From positions 1,761,501 to 1,825,500 of the forward strand of contig NZ_JAGSGD010000001.1 of NCBI RefSeq assembly GCF_016772415.1: a DNA stretch of 64,000 bases, written 5' to 3'. This document shows positions 50,018 through 58,424 of this stretch, in pieces. Below the pieces are notes generated by a model. It ran no database searches and had not been told where the DNA came from. It was given only the letters and a program-made list of their open reading frames with translations. Both the position numbers and the translations under genes were made by a program. How positions within the stretch are numbered: position 1 is the stretch's first letter; the number at the start of each line of letters is the position of its first letter. The stretch is from Phenylobacterium glaciei (GTDB lineage Bacteria; Pseudomonadota; Alphaproteobacteria; Caulobacterales; Caulobacteraceae).

Positions 50018-50093
50018 TGGCTCCCGGAGCAGGACTCGAACCTGCGACAAGTCGGTTAACAGCCGACTGCTCTACCAGCTGAGCTATCCGGGA
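50018..50093 (-). tRNA. tRNA-Asn (GTT)
   Basis: A 76-base cloverleaf on the minus strand: acceptor TCCCGGA/TCCGGGA, D-arm GCTC...GAGC, anticodon arm GTCGG-CTGTTAA-CCGAC with anticodon GTT, T-arm GCAGG-TTCGAGT-CCTGC, discriminator G and encoded CCA (50020-50018). It sits in a 243-base gap between the TspO-like and AttH-like genes. No integrase is nearby. Confidence 0.97.
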
Positions 50094-50157
50094 TCACCGT
50101 TGGAGGCGGGCGTATACGATGGCCCGCGCGTCGGTGCAAGTCGGTCTGAGCCCTCTT

Positions 50158-51198
50158 TTAGTACCCTGCGGCTTTGCCGTTCGGCTGGCCGTCGACGATC
50201 TGGTCCAGGTACTCGCTGAGGCCATAGCCCACGAGGTCGCCGCAGCGGTATTCGGTCATCCCCTCGGTGATGCGGGTCTGCAGCTCCTGACCCTCGGGCG
50301 TGGTGCGGCGGTTGCGCAGGGGGATCAGGGACATGACCTTGCCGGTCACCTCGTAGCTCTTGCCGCCGTGGGTCTTCACCTTGGCGCGCAGGGCGGTCTG
50401 GTAGCCGCGCTCGTCCCAGTCGCTATCGATCACGCACTCGGAGATCAGGTCGTAGGCGCCGCCTTCGAACACCATGCCGCCCTGGCGCGCGCCGCCCTTG
50501 CCGTCGCCGATCACCGACAGCATCATCCCGAAGTCGCGGCCGAAGTTCATCGGGCACCAGCGATACCAGTCGATGGCCTGCCAGTGACGCGGGCCCCAGG
50601 ACTTGTCGCGCAGGCCGTAGCCCTCGATCTCGAACCGCTCGTCGCCGATGGTGAAGACGCCCTTGGCCGAACAGTGCTGTTCGTAGTGGGCCTTGGCGAA
50701 GGACTTCTCGGGATCGATCTCGATGGCCACCCCGTCCTCGCGGACCGTCTCGCCGCCGTACATGGGCGAGACGCCCTCGTAATCGAGGGTGATGGTGCAG
50801 GGGAGGGACGGATTGTCACGGAAGGCCTTTTTCGGGTCGGCCATCTCATGGGGCCGCTCCAGAATCAGCGCCTTGCCCGAATAGGTCACCTTGAGGTGCT
50901 TGAAGGGCTCGACCACCTCGACCTTGAGTCCCCCGGCGTTCATCTCCGAATTGTCGGTGATGGCGGGCCTGGCGAACATGAAGCCCACCCGCCCGTCGGG
51001 CAGGTACAGGCAGATGGTCATCTCGGCGTAATGCTCGTTGGCGCGGTTGCCGATGCGGAACCAGCCGCCGGTCTTGGTCTTCGGATCGAAGACGTTGAAG
51101 TACATGCTTTCGTTGTAGTTTTTGACGTCACCCGGATCGTGGGTGAACTCGTCCTGGGGTTCCAGACGGGTCTTGAAGCCGGTCGGGGCCTTGGCCAT
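50158..51198 (-). CDS. AttH-like / DUF7064-DUF7065 family protein
   Basis: A 346-residue cytosolic protein dominated by beta strands: FTHDPGDVKNYNESMYFNVFD, RIGNRANEHYAEMTICLYLPDGRVGFMF, FEIEGYGLRDKSWGPRHWQAIDWYRWC, MVFEGGAYDLISECV and YGLSEYLDQI. This pattern, in particular GLRDKSWGPR followed by two strands, is that of a calycin-like family related to AttH and carotenoid hydratase folds. The ATG at 51198 with GGAGG 8 bases upstream is the true start; the frame extending further would include a terminator. Biochemical function is unknown. Confidence 0.7.
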   Translation of the reverse strand: MAKAPTGFKTRLEPQDEFTHDPGDVKNYNESMYFNVFDPKTKTGGWFRIGNRANEHYAEMTICLYLPDGRVGFMFARPAITDNSEMNAGGLKVEVVEPFKHLKVTYSGKALILERPHEMADPKKAFRDNPSLPCTITLDYEGVSPMYGGETVREDGVAIEIDPEKSFAKAHYEQHCSAKGVFTIGDERFEIEGYGLRDKSWGPRHWQAIDWYRWCPMNFGRDFGMMLSVIGDGKGGARQGGMVFEGGAYDLISECVIDSDWDERGYQTALRAKVKTHGGKSYEVTGKVMSLIPLRNRRTTPEGQELQTRITEGMTEYRCGDLVGYGLSEYLDQIVDGQPNGKAAGY

Positions 51199-51278
51199 GG
51201 CGCATCCTCCACACGCGATTTTGCCAGGAGCCTGCGCGCCTTGACGCCGGGGCCGCCAAGCCAATCCGGGGCTGAGCC

Positions 51279-51306
51279 AAAAAAAGAGCCCGGCCGAAGC
51301 CGGGCT
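51279..51306 (-). terminator. Rho-independent terminator, minus strand
   Basis: 8-bp stem AGCCCGGC/GCCGGGCT (51306-51299 with 51294-51287) closed by a TTCG tetraloop, followed on the minus strand by seven T (51285-51279). It faces away from the mpl-like gene and has no gene upstream to terminate, so it likely ends a short RNA. Confidence 0.85.
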
Positions 51307-51345
51307 GTGAAGTGGTGATGGTGGGGTGTCTTCAAGGAAGACCAC
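51279..51345 (-). ncRNA. Candidate small RNA with intrinsic terminator
   Basis: On the minus strand, a 6-bp hairpin GTCTTC-CTT-GAAGAC (51342-51328), an unpaired CACC-rich linker, then a strong terminator. The unit does not belong to any gene: the upstream minus-strand region is the mpl-like promoter and the next minus gene starts 80 bases further down with its own ribosome site. A perfect CtrA box lies about 20-35 bases upstream of the predicted 5' end. Boundaries are approximate. Confidence 0.5.
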
Positions 51346-51365
51346 TGCAGAGTCGGCTCTTATGG

Positions 51366-51380
51366 TTAATCAGGTCTTAA
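51366..51380. promoter_or_regulatory. Perfect CtrA binding site (TTAA-N7-TTAA)
   Basis: TTAA (51366-51369), 7 bases, TTAA (51377-51380), followed by C on both strands, giving TTAAC/GTTAA ends. It lies 75 bases before the mpl-like gene on one side and about 20 bases from the candidate sRNA on the other. An additional TTAAC half-site is at 51424. Confidence 0.75.
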
Positions 51381-51455
51381 CTGGAAGTTCCCCAGGCGCC
51401 CTCGACGGGGGCGGGCGGCCTCGGTTAACTCACGGCCGGTCTCAGGCGGAATCGC

Positions 51456-52853
51456 ATGCGCATTCATTTTACGGGCATAGCCGGAGCGGGCATGAGCGCG
51501 GTGGCGCTGATGATGCGCGACGCGGGCCACGAGGTCTCCGGCTCCGACGAAGACGTCTTCCCCCCGATGTCCACCTATGTGGCGGGGCTGGGCTTCCCGG
51601 TGACTTACCATTTTGACGTCGCCAACCTGCCCAACGGCCTCGACGTCCTGGTGCTGGGAACCAGCGCCAAGCTGGGGGGCGACGATAATGTCGAGGTGGC
51701 GGCCGCCCGGGCGCGCGGCGTGCGCATCACCACCTTCGCCGAACTGGTGGGAGAGCAGACAGCGCATCGCGAGAACATCGTGGTGGCCGGCTCCTTCGGG
51801 AAATCCACCTGCACGGCGCTGATGGCCCACATCCTGCGCGAGGCCGGCCACGACTCGGGCTGGATGATCGGCGCCATCTCGCCCTCCCTGCCGGCCACCG
51901 GCCACTGGGGGACTCGCCACGAGATCGTGCTGGAGGGGGACGAGTACATCGTCGGCAATGGCGACACCCGGTCCAAGTTCGCCCTGTACCACCCGCGCCA
52001 CCTGCTGTTGACCTCGCTGATCCACGACCACGTCAACGTCTTCCCGACCTTCCACGACTACGAGGCGCCGTTCATCGCGCTGATGCACGACCTGCCCAAG
52101 GGCGGGCTGATGGTGGCCCGCGACCACTCCGCCGTGCACAAGATCGCCGCCGAAACCGACGCTCACGTGGTCTGGTACGACACCGTCCCCTGCGACGGCT
52201 GGTTCAGCGAGGATGTGGCCTATGGCGAGACCACCAGCTTCAAACTGGTGCGCCCGGACGGGGAGCGCATCGCGCTCACCACCACCCTGCTGGGCGCCCA
52301 CAACATCGAGAACATCGTCGGGGTTTCGGCCTTCCTGCTGGAGCGTCATCTGGTGAGCGAGGCCGACCTGGCTCAAGGCCTGGCCAGCTTCGAGGGCATC
52401 CGCCGCCGGCTGGACCGTCTGACCAAGACCTCGAAGGTCCCGCTGATCGAGGGCTTCGGCTCGTCTTACGAAAAGGCCCGCTCGGCCATCGACGCCCTGC
52501 AGCTGCACTATCCCGAGCGGCCGCTGATCGTGGTGTTCGAACCCCACACCTTCTCCTGGCGCAGCAAGGATGCGCTCGCCTGGTACGACACGGTGTTCGC
52601 GGGGGTGTCCCGTGTGCTGCTGATCCCGCCGCCGGGCCATGGCGCGCAGACCCATCACCAGTCCACCCACGCCGAGATCCTGGAGCGGGTCTATCAGGCC
52701 GGCGTCCCCGTGGAGGGGCCCACCAGCGCGGACGCGGTGATCGGATCCCTTTCCCATCTGAAGGGCGACGAGATCGTCCTGCTGCTATCTTCCGGCCCGC
52801 TGCTGGGCCTGCCCGACAGGCTGCCGGCGGTGATGGATCGCCTCTACGGATAA
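51456..52853 (+). CDS. Mur-ligase family protein (Mpl-like, variant motifs)
   Basis: A 465-residue three-domain Mur ligase: N-terminal MRIHFTGIAGAGMSAVALMM, central ATPase with P-loop AGSFGKSTCTA (GSFGKST at 112-118), metal-binding region EIVLEGDEYI, linker IENIVGVSAFLL, and C-terminal domain YPERPLIVVFEPHTFSWRSKD. Overall similarity is to UDP-N-acetylmuramate:tripeptide ligase Mpl, which recycles wall tripeptide. But Mpl canonical motifs GTHGKTT, EADEYD and DDFAHHP are altered (GSFGKST, EGDEYI, EGFGSSY). It may have another acceptor amide substrate. Likely adjacent to CtrA control. Function beyond Mur-type ATP-dependent ligation is uncertain. Confidence 0.75.
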   Translation: MRIHFTGIAGAGMSAVALMMRDAGHEVSGSDEDVFPPMSTYVAGLGFPVTYHFDVANLPNGLDVLVLGTSAKLGGDDNVEVAAARARGVRITTFAELVGEQTAHRENIVVAGSFGKSTCTALMAHILREAGHDSGWMIGAISPSLPATGHWGTRHEIVLEGDEYIVGNGDTRSKFALYHPRHLLLTSLIHDHVNVFPTFHDYEAPFIALMHDLPKGGLMVARDHSAVHKIAAETDAHVVWYDTVPCDGWFSEDVAYGETTSFKLVRPDGERIALTTTLLGAHNIENIVGVSAFLLERHLVSEADLAQGLASFEGIRRRLDRLTKTSKVPLIEGFGSSYEKARSAIDALQLHYPERPLIVVFEPHTFSWRSKDALAWYDTVFAGVSRVLLIPPPGHGAQTHHQSTHAEILERVYQAGVPVEGPTSADAVIGSLSHLKGDEIVLLLSSGPLLGLPDRLPAVMDRLYG

Positions 52854-52863
52854 AGGATCGCCC

Positions 52864-53586
52864 ATGCGCCTGCCGCTGATCGCCCTGGCCGCCGCTCTGG
52901 CTCTGACTGCGTGCCAGAAGCCCGCCCCGCCGCCGACCCCTGCGATCGCAGCCCTGACCCAGGCGCAGCAGGACGCCGCCCGCGAGGCGCTGAGCACCCA
53001 CGAGGGCGAGTGGGACTGTTCAGCGCCCGCGCTGTTCGACCAGAACATGCGCCGGCTCCTGGTGGAGGCCCCCGAGGCCTTCGTCGTCTCGCCGGCCGGC
53101 TTCCCGGGGCCGGTGGTGGTGGGTGGGGCGACGGGCGCCACGGTGTTCCGCAAGTCCGGCGCCGGCTGGGCCGGCTATATGCTTGATCCCATCTCGCAGG
53201 TGCAGGCCGTGCGCTACGGGGCGGCGGGCGTCTACCTGATCACCAAGGTGACCCGCGAGGGCGGTGGGCCCCTGGGGATCACCCTGCTGCCCGTTGGCGG
53301 CGGCGCCCTGACCTGCGTCGGCCTGGCCTCGCCGGAGGGGCTGAACGCGCCCGCCGAGCATCCGGAGTTCGTCAGCCTGTCCCTGGACGCCAAGGGCAAG
53401 GGCGGGCTGGTGGCCAAGGCCGAGCGCGAGGGCAAGCCGCTGGCCTGGTTCCGCTATGACACCACCGACGCCGGCGCGACCTGGACCGAGGCCAGGCCCA
53501 TCACCGGCCCCGAAGGAACCGACCTGACGGCGCCCGACCAGACCAAGGTCCCTGCCGTCCTGGCCCACGAGATCGCCGCCAGCTGA
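52864..53586 (+). CDS. Hypothetical lipoprotein
   Basis: A 240-residue precursor with a signal peptide ending in lipobox ALTACQKP (Cys at 17). The mature part starts with a Pro/Ala linker and a helix rich in Gln/Ala (AALTQAQQDAAREALSTHEG); the rest is a beta-rich domain (VVVGGATGATVFRKS, GVYLITKVTREGG, LTCVGLASPEGL). It is 10 bases downstream of the Mur-like gene, and its TGA stop shares a base with the next ATG (TGATG), so these three genes are one unit. No family is recognised. Confidence 0.7.
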   Translation: MRLPLIALAAALALTACQKPAPPPTPAIAALTQAQQDAAREALSTHEGEWDCSAPALFDQNMRRLLVEAPEAFVVSPAGFPGPVVVGGATGATVFRKSGAGWAGYMLDPISQVQAVRYGAAGVYLITKVTREGGGPLGITLLPVGGGALTCVGLASPEGLNAPAEHPEFVSLSLDAKGKGGLVAKAEREGKPLAWFRYDTTDAGATWTEARPITGPEGTDLTAPDQTKVPAVLAHEIAAS

Positions 53587-54455
53587 TGTTCTTCCTGGCG
53601 TCTCCCGCCGACGAGGTGGCGCCGGCGCACCGCCAGGCCATCGTCACGGTCCTGGTGGGGGAGACCTATGAGCAGGTGTGGCGGGTCATGTGCCAGTCCA
53701 ACTGGCAGGCCTATGCCGACCGGCACGGTTTCGACCTGATCGGCATCGCTCACCGGCCCGACATGTCGCCGCGCGGCCAGGCGCGGTCGCCGGCCTGGCA
53801 GAAGCTGCTGGTGCTGGATCAGCCCTGGTCGGCCGCCTACGACCGCATCGTCTGGATCGACGCCGACATCGTCATCGCGGGCGACGCCCCCAACATCCTG
53901 CGCGAGGTTCCGGACCCCACGAAGATCGGCGCCTCGATCTCCGGCGCTCAGTTCTCCGAAGCCGAAAAGCACATCTATTTCGAGCGCCTGCACAATGTGA
54001 CGGTGGACCCGCAGCTGGCGCCGCTGGCCTGGCGCTTCACCGAGGACAACGGCTACGCCGAATCCGAGATCGACGGGGAGGGCGCCCCGATGCTCAACAC
54101 CGGGGTGCTGGTGATGAGCCCGCAACACCACAACGCCCTGCTCAAGGAGATCTACGCCACGGAGTCGGCCTCACGCCTCTACGAGCAGCCGGGCCTGTCG
54201 CGGGAGATCGCGCGGCGCGGACTGCTGACCCCCATCACCCCGCGCTTCAACTGGGTGATCCACGAGCGCCGCTTTCTTGACTTCGCCGACATCGAGACCG
54301 TCGAGCACCCGGACATGCCCCGGCTGATCAATCACCTGAGGAACGAGCTCTCCAAGGCCTACTTCCTGCACTTCGCCGGCAGCATGAGCATCATGCAGCA
54401 CCTGGCTCGCCTGTCCCAGGAGACCGGCGAGCCCTGGTGGACGCCGCAGGGCTAG
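53586..54455 (+). CDS. Glycosyltransferase, GT34-like
   Basis: A 289-residue GT-A glycosyltransferase resembling the galactosyltransferase GMA12/MNN10 group: RQAIVTVLVGETYEQVWRVM, QAYADRHGFDLI, WQKLLVLDQPWSAAYDRIVWIDADIVI with the DxD (DAD) nucleotide-metal motif, and GAPMLNTGVLVMSPQHH. No N-terminal anchor, so it is cytosolic or loosely membrane-bound. It starts inside the lipoprotein stop (TGATG). Its stop TAG overlaps the ACAD stop on the other strand as CTAG (54452-54455). Sugar donor and acceptor are unknown; linkage to the wall-ligase-like gene suggests an envelope role. Confidence 0.75.
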   Translation: MFFLASPADEVAPAHRQAIVTVLVGETYEQVWRVMCQSNWQAYADRHGFDLIGIAHRPDMSPRGQARSPAWQKLLVLDQPWSAAYDRIVWIDADIVIAGDAPNILREVPDPTKIGASISGAQFSEAEKHIYFERLHNVTVDPQLAPLAWRFTEDNGYAESEIDGEGAPMLNTGVLVMSPQHHNALLKEIYATESASRLYEQPGLSREIARRGLLTPITPRFNWVIHERRFLDFADIETVEHPDMPRLINHLRNELSKAYFLHFAGSMSIMQHLARLSQETGEPWWTPQG

Positions 54456-55750
54456 AGCCCCAGTTCGGCATAGACCTTCTTCTTCGGCCCCAGGAAGCCG
54501 AACAGGAAGGCGGCGACCTTGCGGATCTGGATTTCCTCGGCGCCCTCGGTGATCCGGTAGCGGCGGTGGTGGCGGTAGATATGCTCGAAGGGCTTGTGCC
54601 GCGAATAGCCGATGCCGCCGTGCACCTGCATGGCCCGGTCGGCGGCCTCGCAGACCAGGCGGTTGGCCCAGTAGTTACACATCGAGACCTTGTCGGAGAT
54701 CTGCCGCTCGATCTCCTTGTGCTCCATGTGGTCCATGTCCCAGGCGGTCTTGCGGATCAGCCAGCGCAGCATCTCGCACTGGGTGGCCAGCTCGACGAGA
54801 GGCCACTGGATGGCCTGGTTGTCGGCCAGGGGCTTGCCGAAGGGTTTGCGCTGGCGGGCGTATTTCACGCTCTCCTCGATGCAGTAGACCGCCGCGCCCA
54901 GGGACGAGGCCGCCTGGCGGATGCGGTTCTGGTGCACGAAGCTCTGGCCCAGGCCCAGGCCGCGATCGATCTGGCCCCAGTAGCTGTCCTCCGGCACCCA
55001 GACCTCGGTGAAGCTGACCCGGGGGTGGTCGGTGGGCATGTTGAAGGTCCAGAGGTACTCCTCGACCTTCACGCCGGGGGTGTCGGCCGGGACGATGAAG
55101 CAGGTGATGCCGGTGGCGTCGCCGTCCTTGCCGCTCGTGCGGGCGAAGACCATGACGTGGGTCGCCACGTGCATGCCGGTCGTCCACATCTTTTCGCCCT
55201 GGATCAGCCAGCCGGGCTGACCGTCCTTGTCCTGGCGCACCGCGGTGGTGTCCATCCAGGTGGCGTCGGAGCCATGCTGCGGCTCGGTGAGGCCAAAGCC
55301 CGTGCGCATCTTGCCGGCCAGCAGGTTCGCGCCGTCGCGCTCGTACTGGGCGTTGGTGGCGAACTCCTTGAACATCAGGATGAAGGGGTTGTTGCCGACG
55401 ATGGAGTGTTCGTTCTGCAGGTCGTTGTGCAGACCCAGGCCCCGGGCGGCCAGGTGCTCGCGGATCACCGCCATGTCGAGGTTGGAGCCACCCTTGCCGC
55501 CCATCTCCGGCGGCCAGGCGTAGCGCAGGTGCCCGGCCTCGTCGGCCAGCTTGCGGGCCTGGCCCAGCAATTCCTCCCATTCCTTCTTCGGCAGGCCGCC
55601 GGCGTCCCAGTCGGTGCGCTCGTATTCGCGGCGGTGGTCGAAGTAGCGCATGTTGTCGTCGCGCTGCTCAAGCGGCTTGATCTTGGCCTCGATGAAGCTG
55701 TCCAGCTCCGCCAGATAGGCGACGAGTTCGGGGGGCAGGTTGAAGTCCAT
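54452..55750 (-). CDS. Acyl-CoA dehydrogenase (ACAD10/11- or LvaC-like)
   Basis: A 432-residue flavin dehydrogenase with N-terminal helical part (AYLAELDSFIEAKIKPLEQR), FAD/substrate strands (RTGFGLTEPQHGSDATWMDT; WLIQGEKMWTTGMHVATH) and C-terminal helices (YARQRKPFGKPLADNQAIQ; MQVHGGIGYSRHKPFEHIYR). The length and the GYSRHKPFEHIYRHHRRYRITEG ending resemble the ACAD10/11 and levulinate-pathway LvaC branch. Family chemistry: with a kinase partner, 4-hydroxyacyl-CoA is phosphorylated and then isomerised or reduced. It is divergent from the kinase-like gene across 117 bases, which strongly supports that link. Substrate is inferred. Confidence 0.85.
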   Translation of the reverse strand: MDFNLPPELVAYLAELDSFIEAKIKPLEQRDDNMRYFDHRREYERTDWDAGGLPKKEWEELLGQARKLADEAGHLRYAWPPEMGGKGGSNLDMAVIREHLAARGLGLHNDLQNEHSIVGNNPFILMFKEFATNAQYERDGANLLAGKMRTGFGLTEPQHGSDATWMDTTAVRQDKDGQPGWLIQGEKMWTTGMHVATHVMVFARTSGKDGDATGITCFIVPADTPGVKVEEYLWTFNMPTDHPRVSFTEVWVPEDSYWGQIDRGLGLGQSFVHQNRIRQAASSLGAAVYCIEESVKYARQRKPFGKPLADNQAIQWPLVELATQCEMLRWLIRKTAWDMDHMEHKEIERQISDKVSMCNYWANRLVCEAADRAMQVHGGIGYSRHKPFEHIYRHHRRYRITEGAEEIQIRKVAAFLFGFLGPKKKVYAELGL

Positions 55751-55833
55751 GGCGTTTCCCTTCGGCCTGTTTTTGGAACCGGGTGGCCGATCATTTTGGC
55801 GATTTACAAGCCGACCCTGAGGGCCGCAGATCG

Positions 55834-55853
55834 TCAAGCCTGAGTCAGCTTGA
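55834..55853. promoter_or_regulatory. Dyad in the ACAD / kinase divergent promoter
   Basis: TCAAGC (55834-55839), 8 bases, GCTTGA (55848-55853) within the 117-base spacer. Suitable as an operator for a TetR-type fatty-acid regulator; no regulator gene is adjacent. Confidence 0.45.
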
Positions 55854-55867
55854 GGTTCCGCCACGTC

Positions 55868-56854
55868 ATGGAAGTCGATATCGCACAAGCGCTTGCGCGC
55901 CTGGCGCCGACCCTCGGGGGGACGGGCGTCGAGGCCGTCCAACGCCTGTCGGGCGGCGCGAGCATGGAGACCTGGGCCTTTACCCTGACGGGTGACGTCG
56001 GGCCACGCGAGATGATCCTGCGCCGGCGTCCTGGGCCCTTCGACGAGGAGACCTCGCGCTCCACCTCCCTGGCCACCGAGGCCGCCCTGATCCAGGCCGC
56101 CGCCAAGGTCGGTGCGCCCGTCGCGCCGCTGATCCGGCTGTGCGAGCCGGAGGATGGGATCGGCGAGGCGCACATCACCGCCCGCATCGGCGGCGAGGCC
56201 CTGGGCCGCAAGATCGTCACCGATCCGCGCTTTGAGAAGGTTCGTCCTGGGCTCGCCCGGCAGTGCGGCCAGATCCTGGCCCAGATCCACTCAGCCTCAC
56301 CCAAGGGCATCCCGCTGAAGCGGTCGGACGCCGCCGAGGAACTCGACCGCTACGAGCAGGTCTATCGCCAGTCGGGCGCCCAGCGGCCGATCCTGGAACT
56401 GGCCTTCCAGCACCTGAAGAAACACACGCCCACGCCGGTGGCCGACGTGCTGCTGCACGGGGACTTCCGCAATGGGAACCTGATGATCAGCCCTGACACA
56501 GGTGTCGCGGCGGTTCTGGACTGGGAGCTTTCCCACCTGGGGGATCCGGCCGAGGACCTGGGCTGGCTGTGCGTCAATTCCTGGCGCTTCGGGCGCAGCG
56601 ACAAGCCGGTGGGCGGGTTCGGCGACTATGCCGACCTGCTGGCGGGATATGCGCAGGCGGGCGGGGTTCCGGTGGATCTGTCCCGCGTGCGCTACTGGCA
56701 GGCCCTGGGGTCGCTGAAGTGGGGCGTCATGTGCCTGATGATGTATTCCAGCTACGCCGCCGGGGCCGAGAGCTCGGTGGAGCGGCCGATGATCGGCCGC
56801 CGGGTCTCGGAGACCGAGATCGATCTCGCCAACCTGCTGGAGGCCGGCCTGTGA
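55868..56854 (+). CDS. APH-type phosphotransferase (LvaA/ACAD10-kinase-like)
   Basis: A 328-residue aminoglycoside-phosphotransferase-fold kinase: GASMETWAFTL, conserved basic RRRPG, Brenner motif LLHGDFRNGNLMI (His197, Asp199), and metal site VLDWELSHLGDPAEDLGW (Asp218). It starts at ATG 55868. Bacterial LvaA and the kinase half of vertebrate ACAD10/11 share this sequence type and phosphorylate the 4-hydroxy group of acyl-CoA. The next gene overlaps by GTGA, encoding the small LvaB-like (DUF6285) partner. Gene order kinase-DUF6285 with divergent ACAD matches the levulinate catabolic module. Acceptor hydroxyacyl-CoA is inferred. Confidence 0.85.
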   Translation: MEVDIAQALARLAPTLGGTGVEAVQRLSGGASMETWAFTLTGDVGPREMILRRRPGPFDEETSRSTSLATEAALIQAAAKVGAPVAPLIRLCEPEDGIGEAHITARIGGEALGRKIVTDPRFEKVRPGLARQCGQILAQIHSASPKGIPLKRSDAAEELDRYEQVYRQSGAQRPILELAFQHLKKHTPTPVADVLLHGDFRNGNLMISPDTGVAAVLDWELSHLGDPAEDLGWLCVNSWRFGRSDKPVGGFGDYADLLAGYAQAGGVPVDLSRVRYWQALGSLKWGVMCLMMYSSYAAGAESSVERPMIGRRVSETEIDLANLLEAGL

Positions 56855-57204
56855 TCACCCATCCACGCACCGAGGAACTGGTGGAGGCCGTGGCCCGCTG
56901 GATCGACACCATCCGCCCGGCGCTGGCGCCCCGCGACGCCTTCCTGGCCCGGGTGGCGGTCAATGTCCTGGGGGTGGTGCAGCGCGAGCTGACCCTGGGT
57001 CCCGCCGCCGAGGCCGACGCCGTGGAGCGGATGTCGGGCCTGCTGGGTCATGGCGGTGGTCATGCCGAGCTGACTGCTGAGCTTTGCGCCAAACTTCAGG
57101 CCGGCGAGCTGGACGCGCAGACGCCCGGTCTGCTGGCCGCCCTGCGCGCCAACGCCCAGGGTCAGGTGGCCATCGACCAGCCCAACTATTCGTCGGCCCG
57201 ATGA
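56851..57204 (+). CDS. DUF6285 protein (LvaB-like kinase partner)
   Basis: A 117-residue helical protein: HPRTEELVEAVARWIDTIRP, FLARVAVNVLGVVQRELTLG, HAELTAELCAKLQAGELDAQ, LLAALRANAQGQVAIDQPNY. The last part (aLran..g.v.i..P.y) is characteristic of DUF6285, known as LvaB in the levulinate pathway, where it complexes with the kinase LvaA. GTG 56851 overlaps the kinase stop (GTGA) and the stop overlaps the kynU start (ATGA at 57201-57204). Both overlaps make co-translation of kinase, DUF6285 and kynU very probable. Confidence 0.82.
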   Translation: MITHPRTEELVEAVARWIDTIRPALAPRDAFLARVAVNVLGVVQRELTLGPAAEADAVERMSGLLGHGGGHAELTAELCAKLQAGELDAQTPGLLAALRANAQGQVAIDQPNYSSAR

Positions 57205-58424
57205 CCCGCGAAGAGGCCCTCGCGCTCGACCGCGCCGATCCCCTGGCGTCGCGGCGCGACCTGTTCGAGCTGGAGGAGGGGCTGATCTATCTGGACGGCA
57301 ACTCCCTGGGCGCCCTGCCCAAGGCCGTGAAGGGCCGGCTGGCTGAAGCCGTCGAGGCCGAGTGGGGCAGGGGCCTGATCCGCTCCTGGAACGACGCCAA
57401 CTGGATCGACCTGCCCAGCCGGGTGGGCGCCAGGATCGCCGCCCTGATTGGGGCCGCCCCGGACGAGGTGATCGCCGCGGACTCCACCTCGGTGAACCTC
57501 TTCAAGCTGGCGGCGGGCGCGATGGCCCTGCGGCCCGGGCGCAAGGTCATTCTCAGCGAGCCCGGCAACTTTCCCACCGACCTCTACATCCTGCAGGGTC
57601 TGGGCCAGTTCATGCCGGGGATCGAGTTGCGGCTGGTGGAGCCAGGCGGCTTGCCCGACGCCCTGGACGACAGCGTCGCCCTGCTGCTGCTGACCCACGC
57701 GCACTACAAGACCGGGCAACTGCACGACATGAAGGCGCTGACCACGTGGGCGCACGAGGTCGGGGCCCTGGCGCTCTGGGACCTCAGCCACAGCGCCGGC
57801 GCCCTGGAGGTGGACCTAAACGGCGCGAACGCCGACCTCGCCGTCGGCTGCGGCTACAAGTACCTGAACGGCGGCCCCGGGGCGCCGGCCTTCGCGTTCG
57901 TGGCGCGGCGGCATCAGGCGGACTTCCAGAGCCCGCTGACCGGCTGGATGGGCCACGCGGCGCCCTTCGCCTTCAGTGACGATTACGTGCCGGGGCAGGG
58001 GATGCTGCGCGCCCTGTGCGGCACGCCCTCGGTCCTGGGGCTGACCGCCCTGGAGGCGGCGCTCACCGCCTTCGACGGCGTGGCGATGTCGGCCCTGCGC
58101 GCCAAGTCCCGGGCGCTCGGCGACCTGTTCCTGGATCTGGTGGAAGAGCGCTGCCCGGGTCTCGGCGTCGCCTGTCCCCGCGACTCCGCCAAGCGCGGCA
58201 GCCAGGTGTCCCTGACCCATCCCAACGGCTACCCCATCGTCCAGGCCCTGATCGCCCGCGGCGTGGTGGGGGATTTCCGGGCGCCCGACGTGCTGCGGTT
58301 CGGCTTGACCCCGCTCTATGCGCGCTATGTCGATGTCTGGGACGCCGTCGAACACCTCGTCCAGGTGATGGCCCGCGAGGAATGGCGGGAGCCCCGCTTC
58401 AACCAGGTGGCGGCGGTGACATGA
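57201..58424 (+). CDS. kynU: Kynureninase
   Basis: A 407-residue PLP enzyme: [57 protein letters not shown], and the PLP lysine in [16 protein letters not shown] (K220). Substrate-binding part [22 protein letters not shown] follows. It cleaves L-kynurenine to anthranilate and alanine in the aerobic tryptophan pathway. Its start lies in the DUF6285 stop and its stop in the kynA start (ATGA at 58421-58424). No kynB (formamidase) is present in the window. The fusion of the kyn genes into an acyl-CoA kinase operon is unusual. Confidence 0.95.
   Translation: MTREEALALDRADPLASRRDLFELEEGLIYLDGNSLGALPKAVKGRLAEAVEAEWGRGLIRSWNDANWIDLPSRVGARIAALIGAAPDEVIAADSTSVNLFKLAAGAMALRPGRKVILSEPGNFPTDLYILQGLGQFMPGIELRLVEPGGLPDALDDSVALLLLTHAHYKTGQLHDMKALTTWAHEVGALALWDLSHSAGALEVDLNGANADLAVGCGYKYLNGGPGAPAFAFVARRHQADFQSPLTGWMGHAAPFAFSDDYVPGQGMLRALCGTPSVLGLTALEAALTAFDGVAMSALRAKSRALGDLFLDLVEERCPGLGVACPRDSAKRGSQVSLTHPNGYPIVQALIARGVVGDFRAPDVLRFGLTPLYARYVDVWDAVEHLVQVMAREEWREPRFNQVAAVT

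Noticed and set aside
50018..50093. tRNA-Asn as an integration (att) site
   Set aside because: No second copy of the tRNA 3' end and no integrase within the window.
51199..51345. N-terminal extension of the AttH-like protein to 51345
   Set aside because: The extension would translate across a strong intrinsic terminator, and a GGAGG-preceded ATG exists at 51198.
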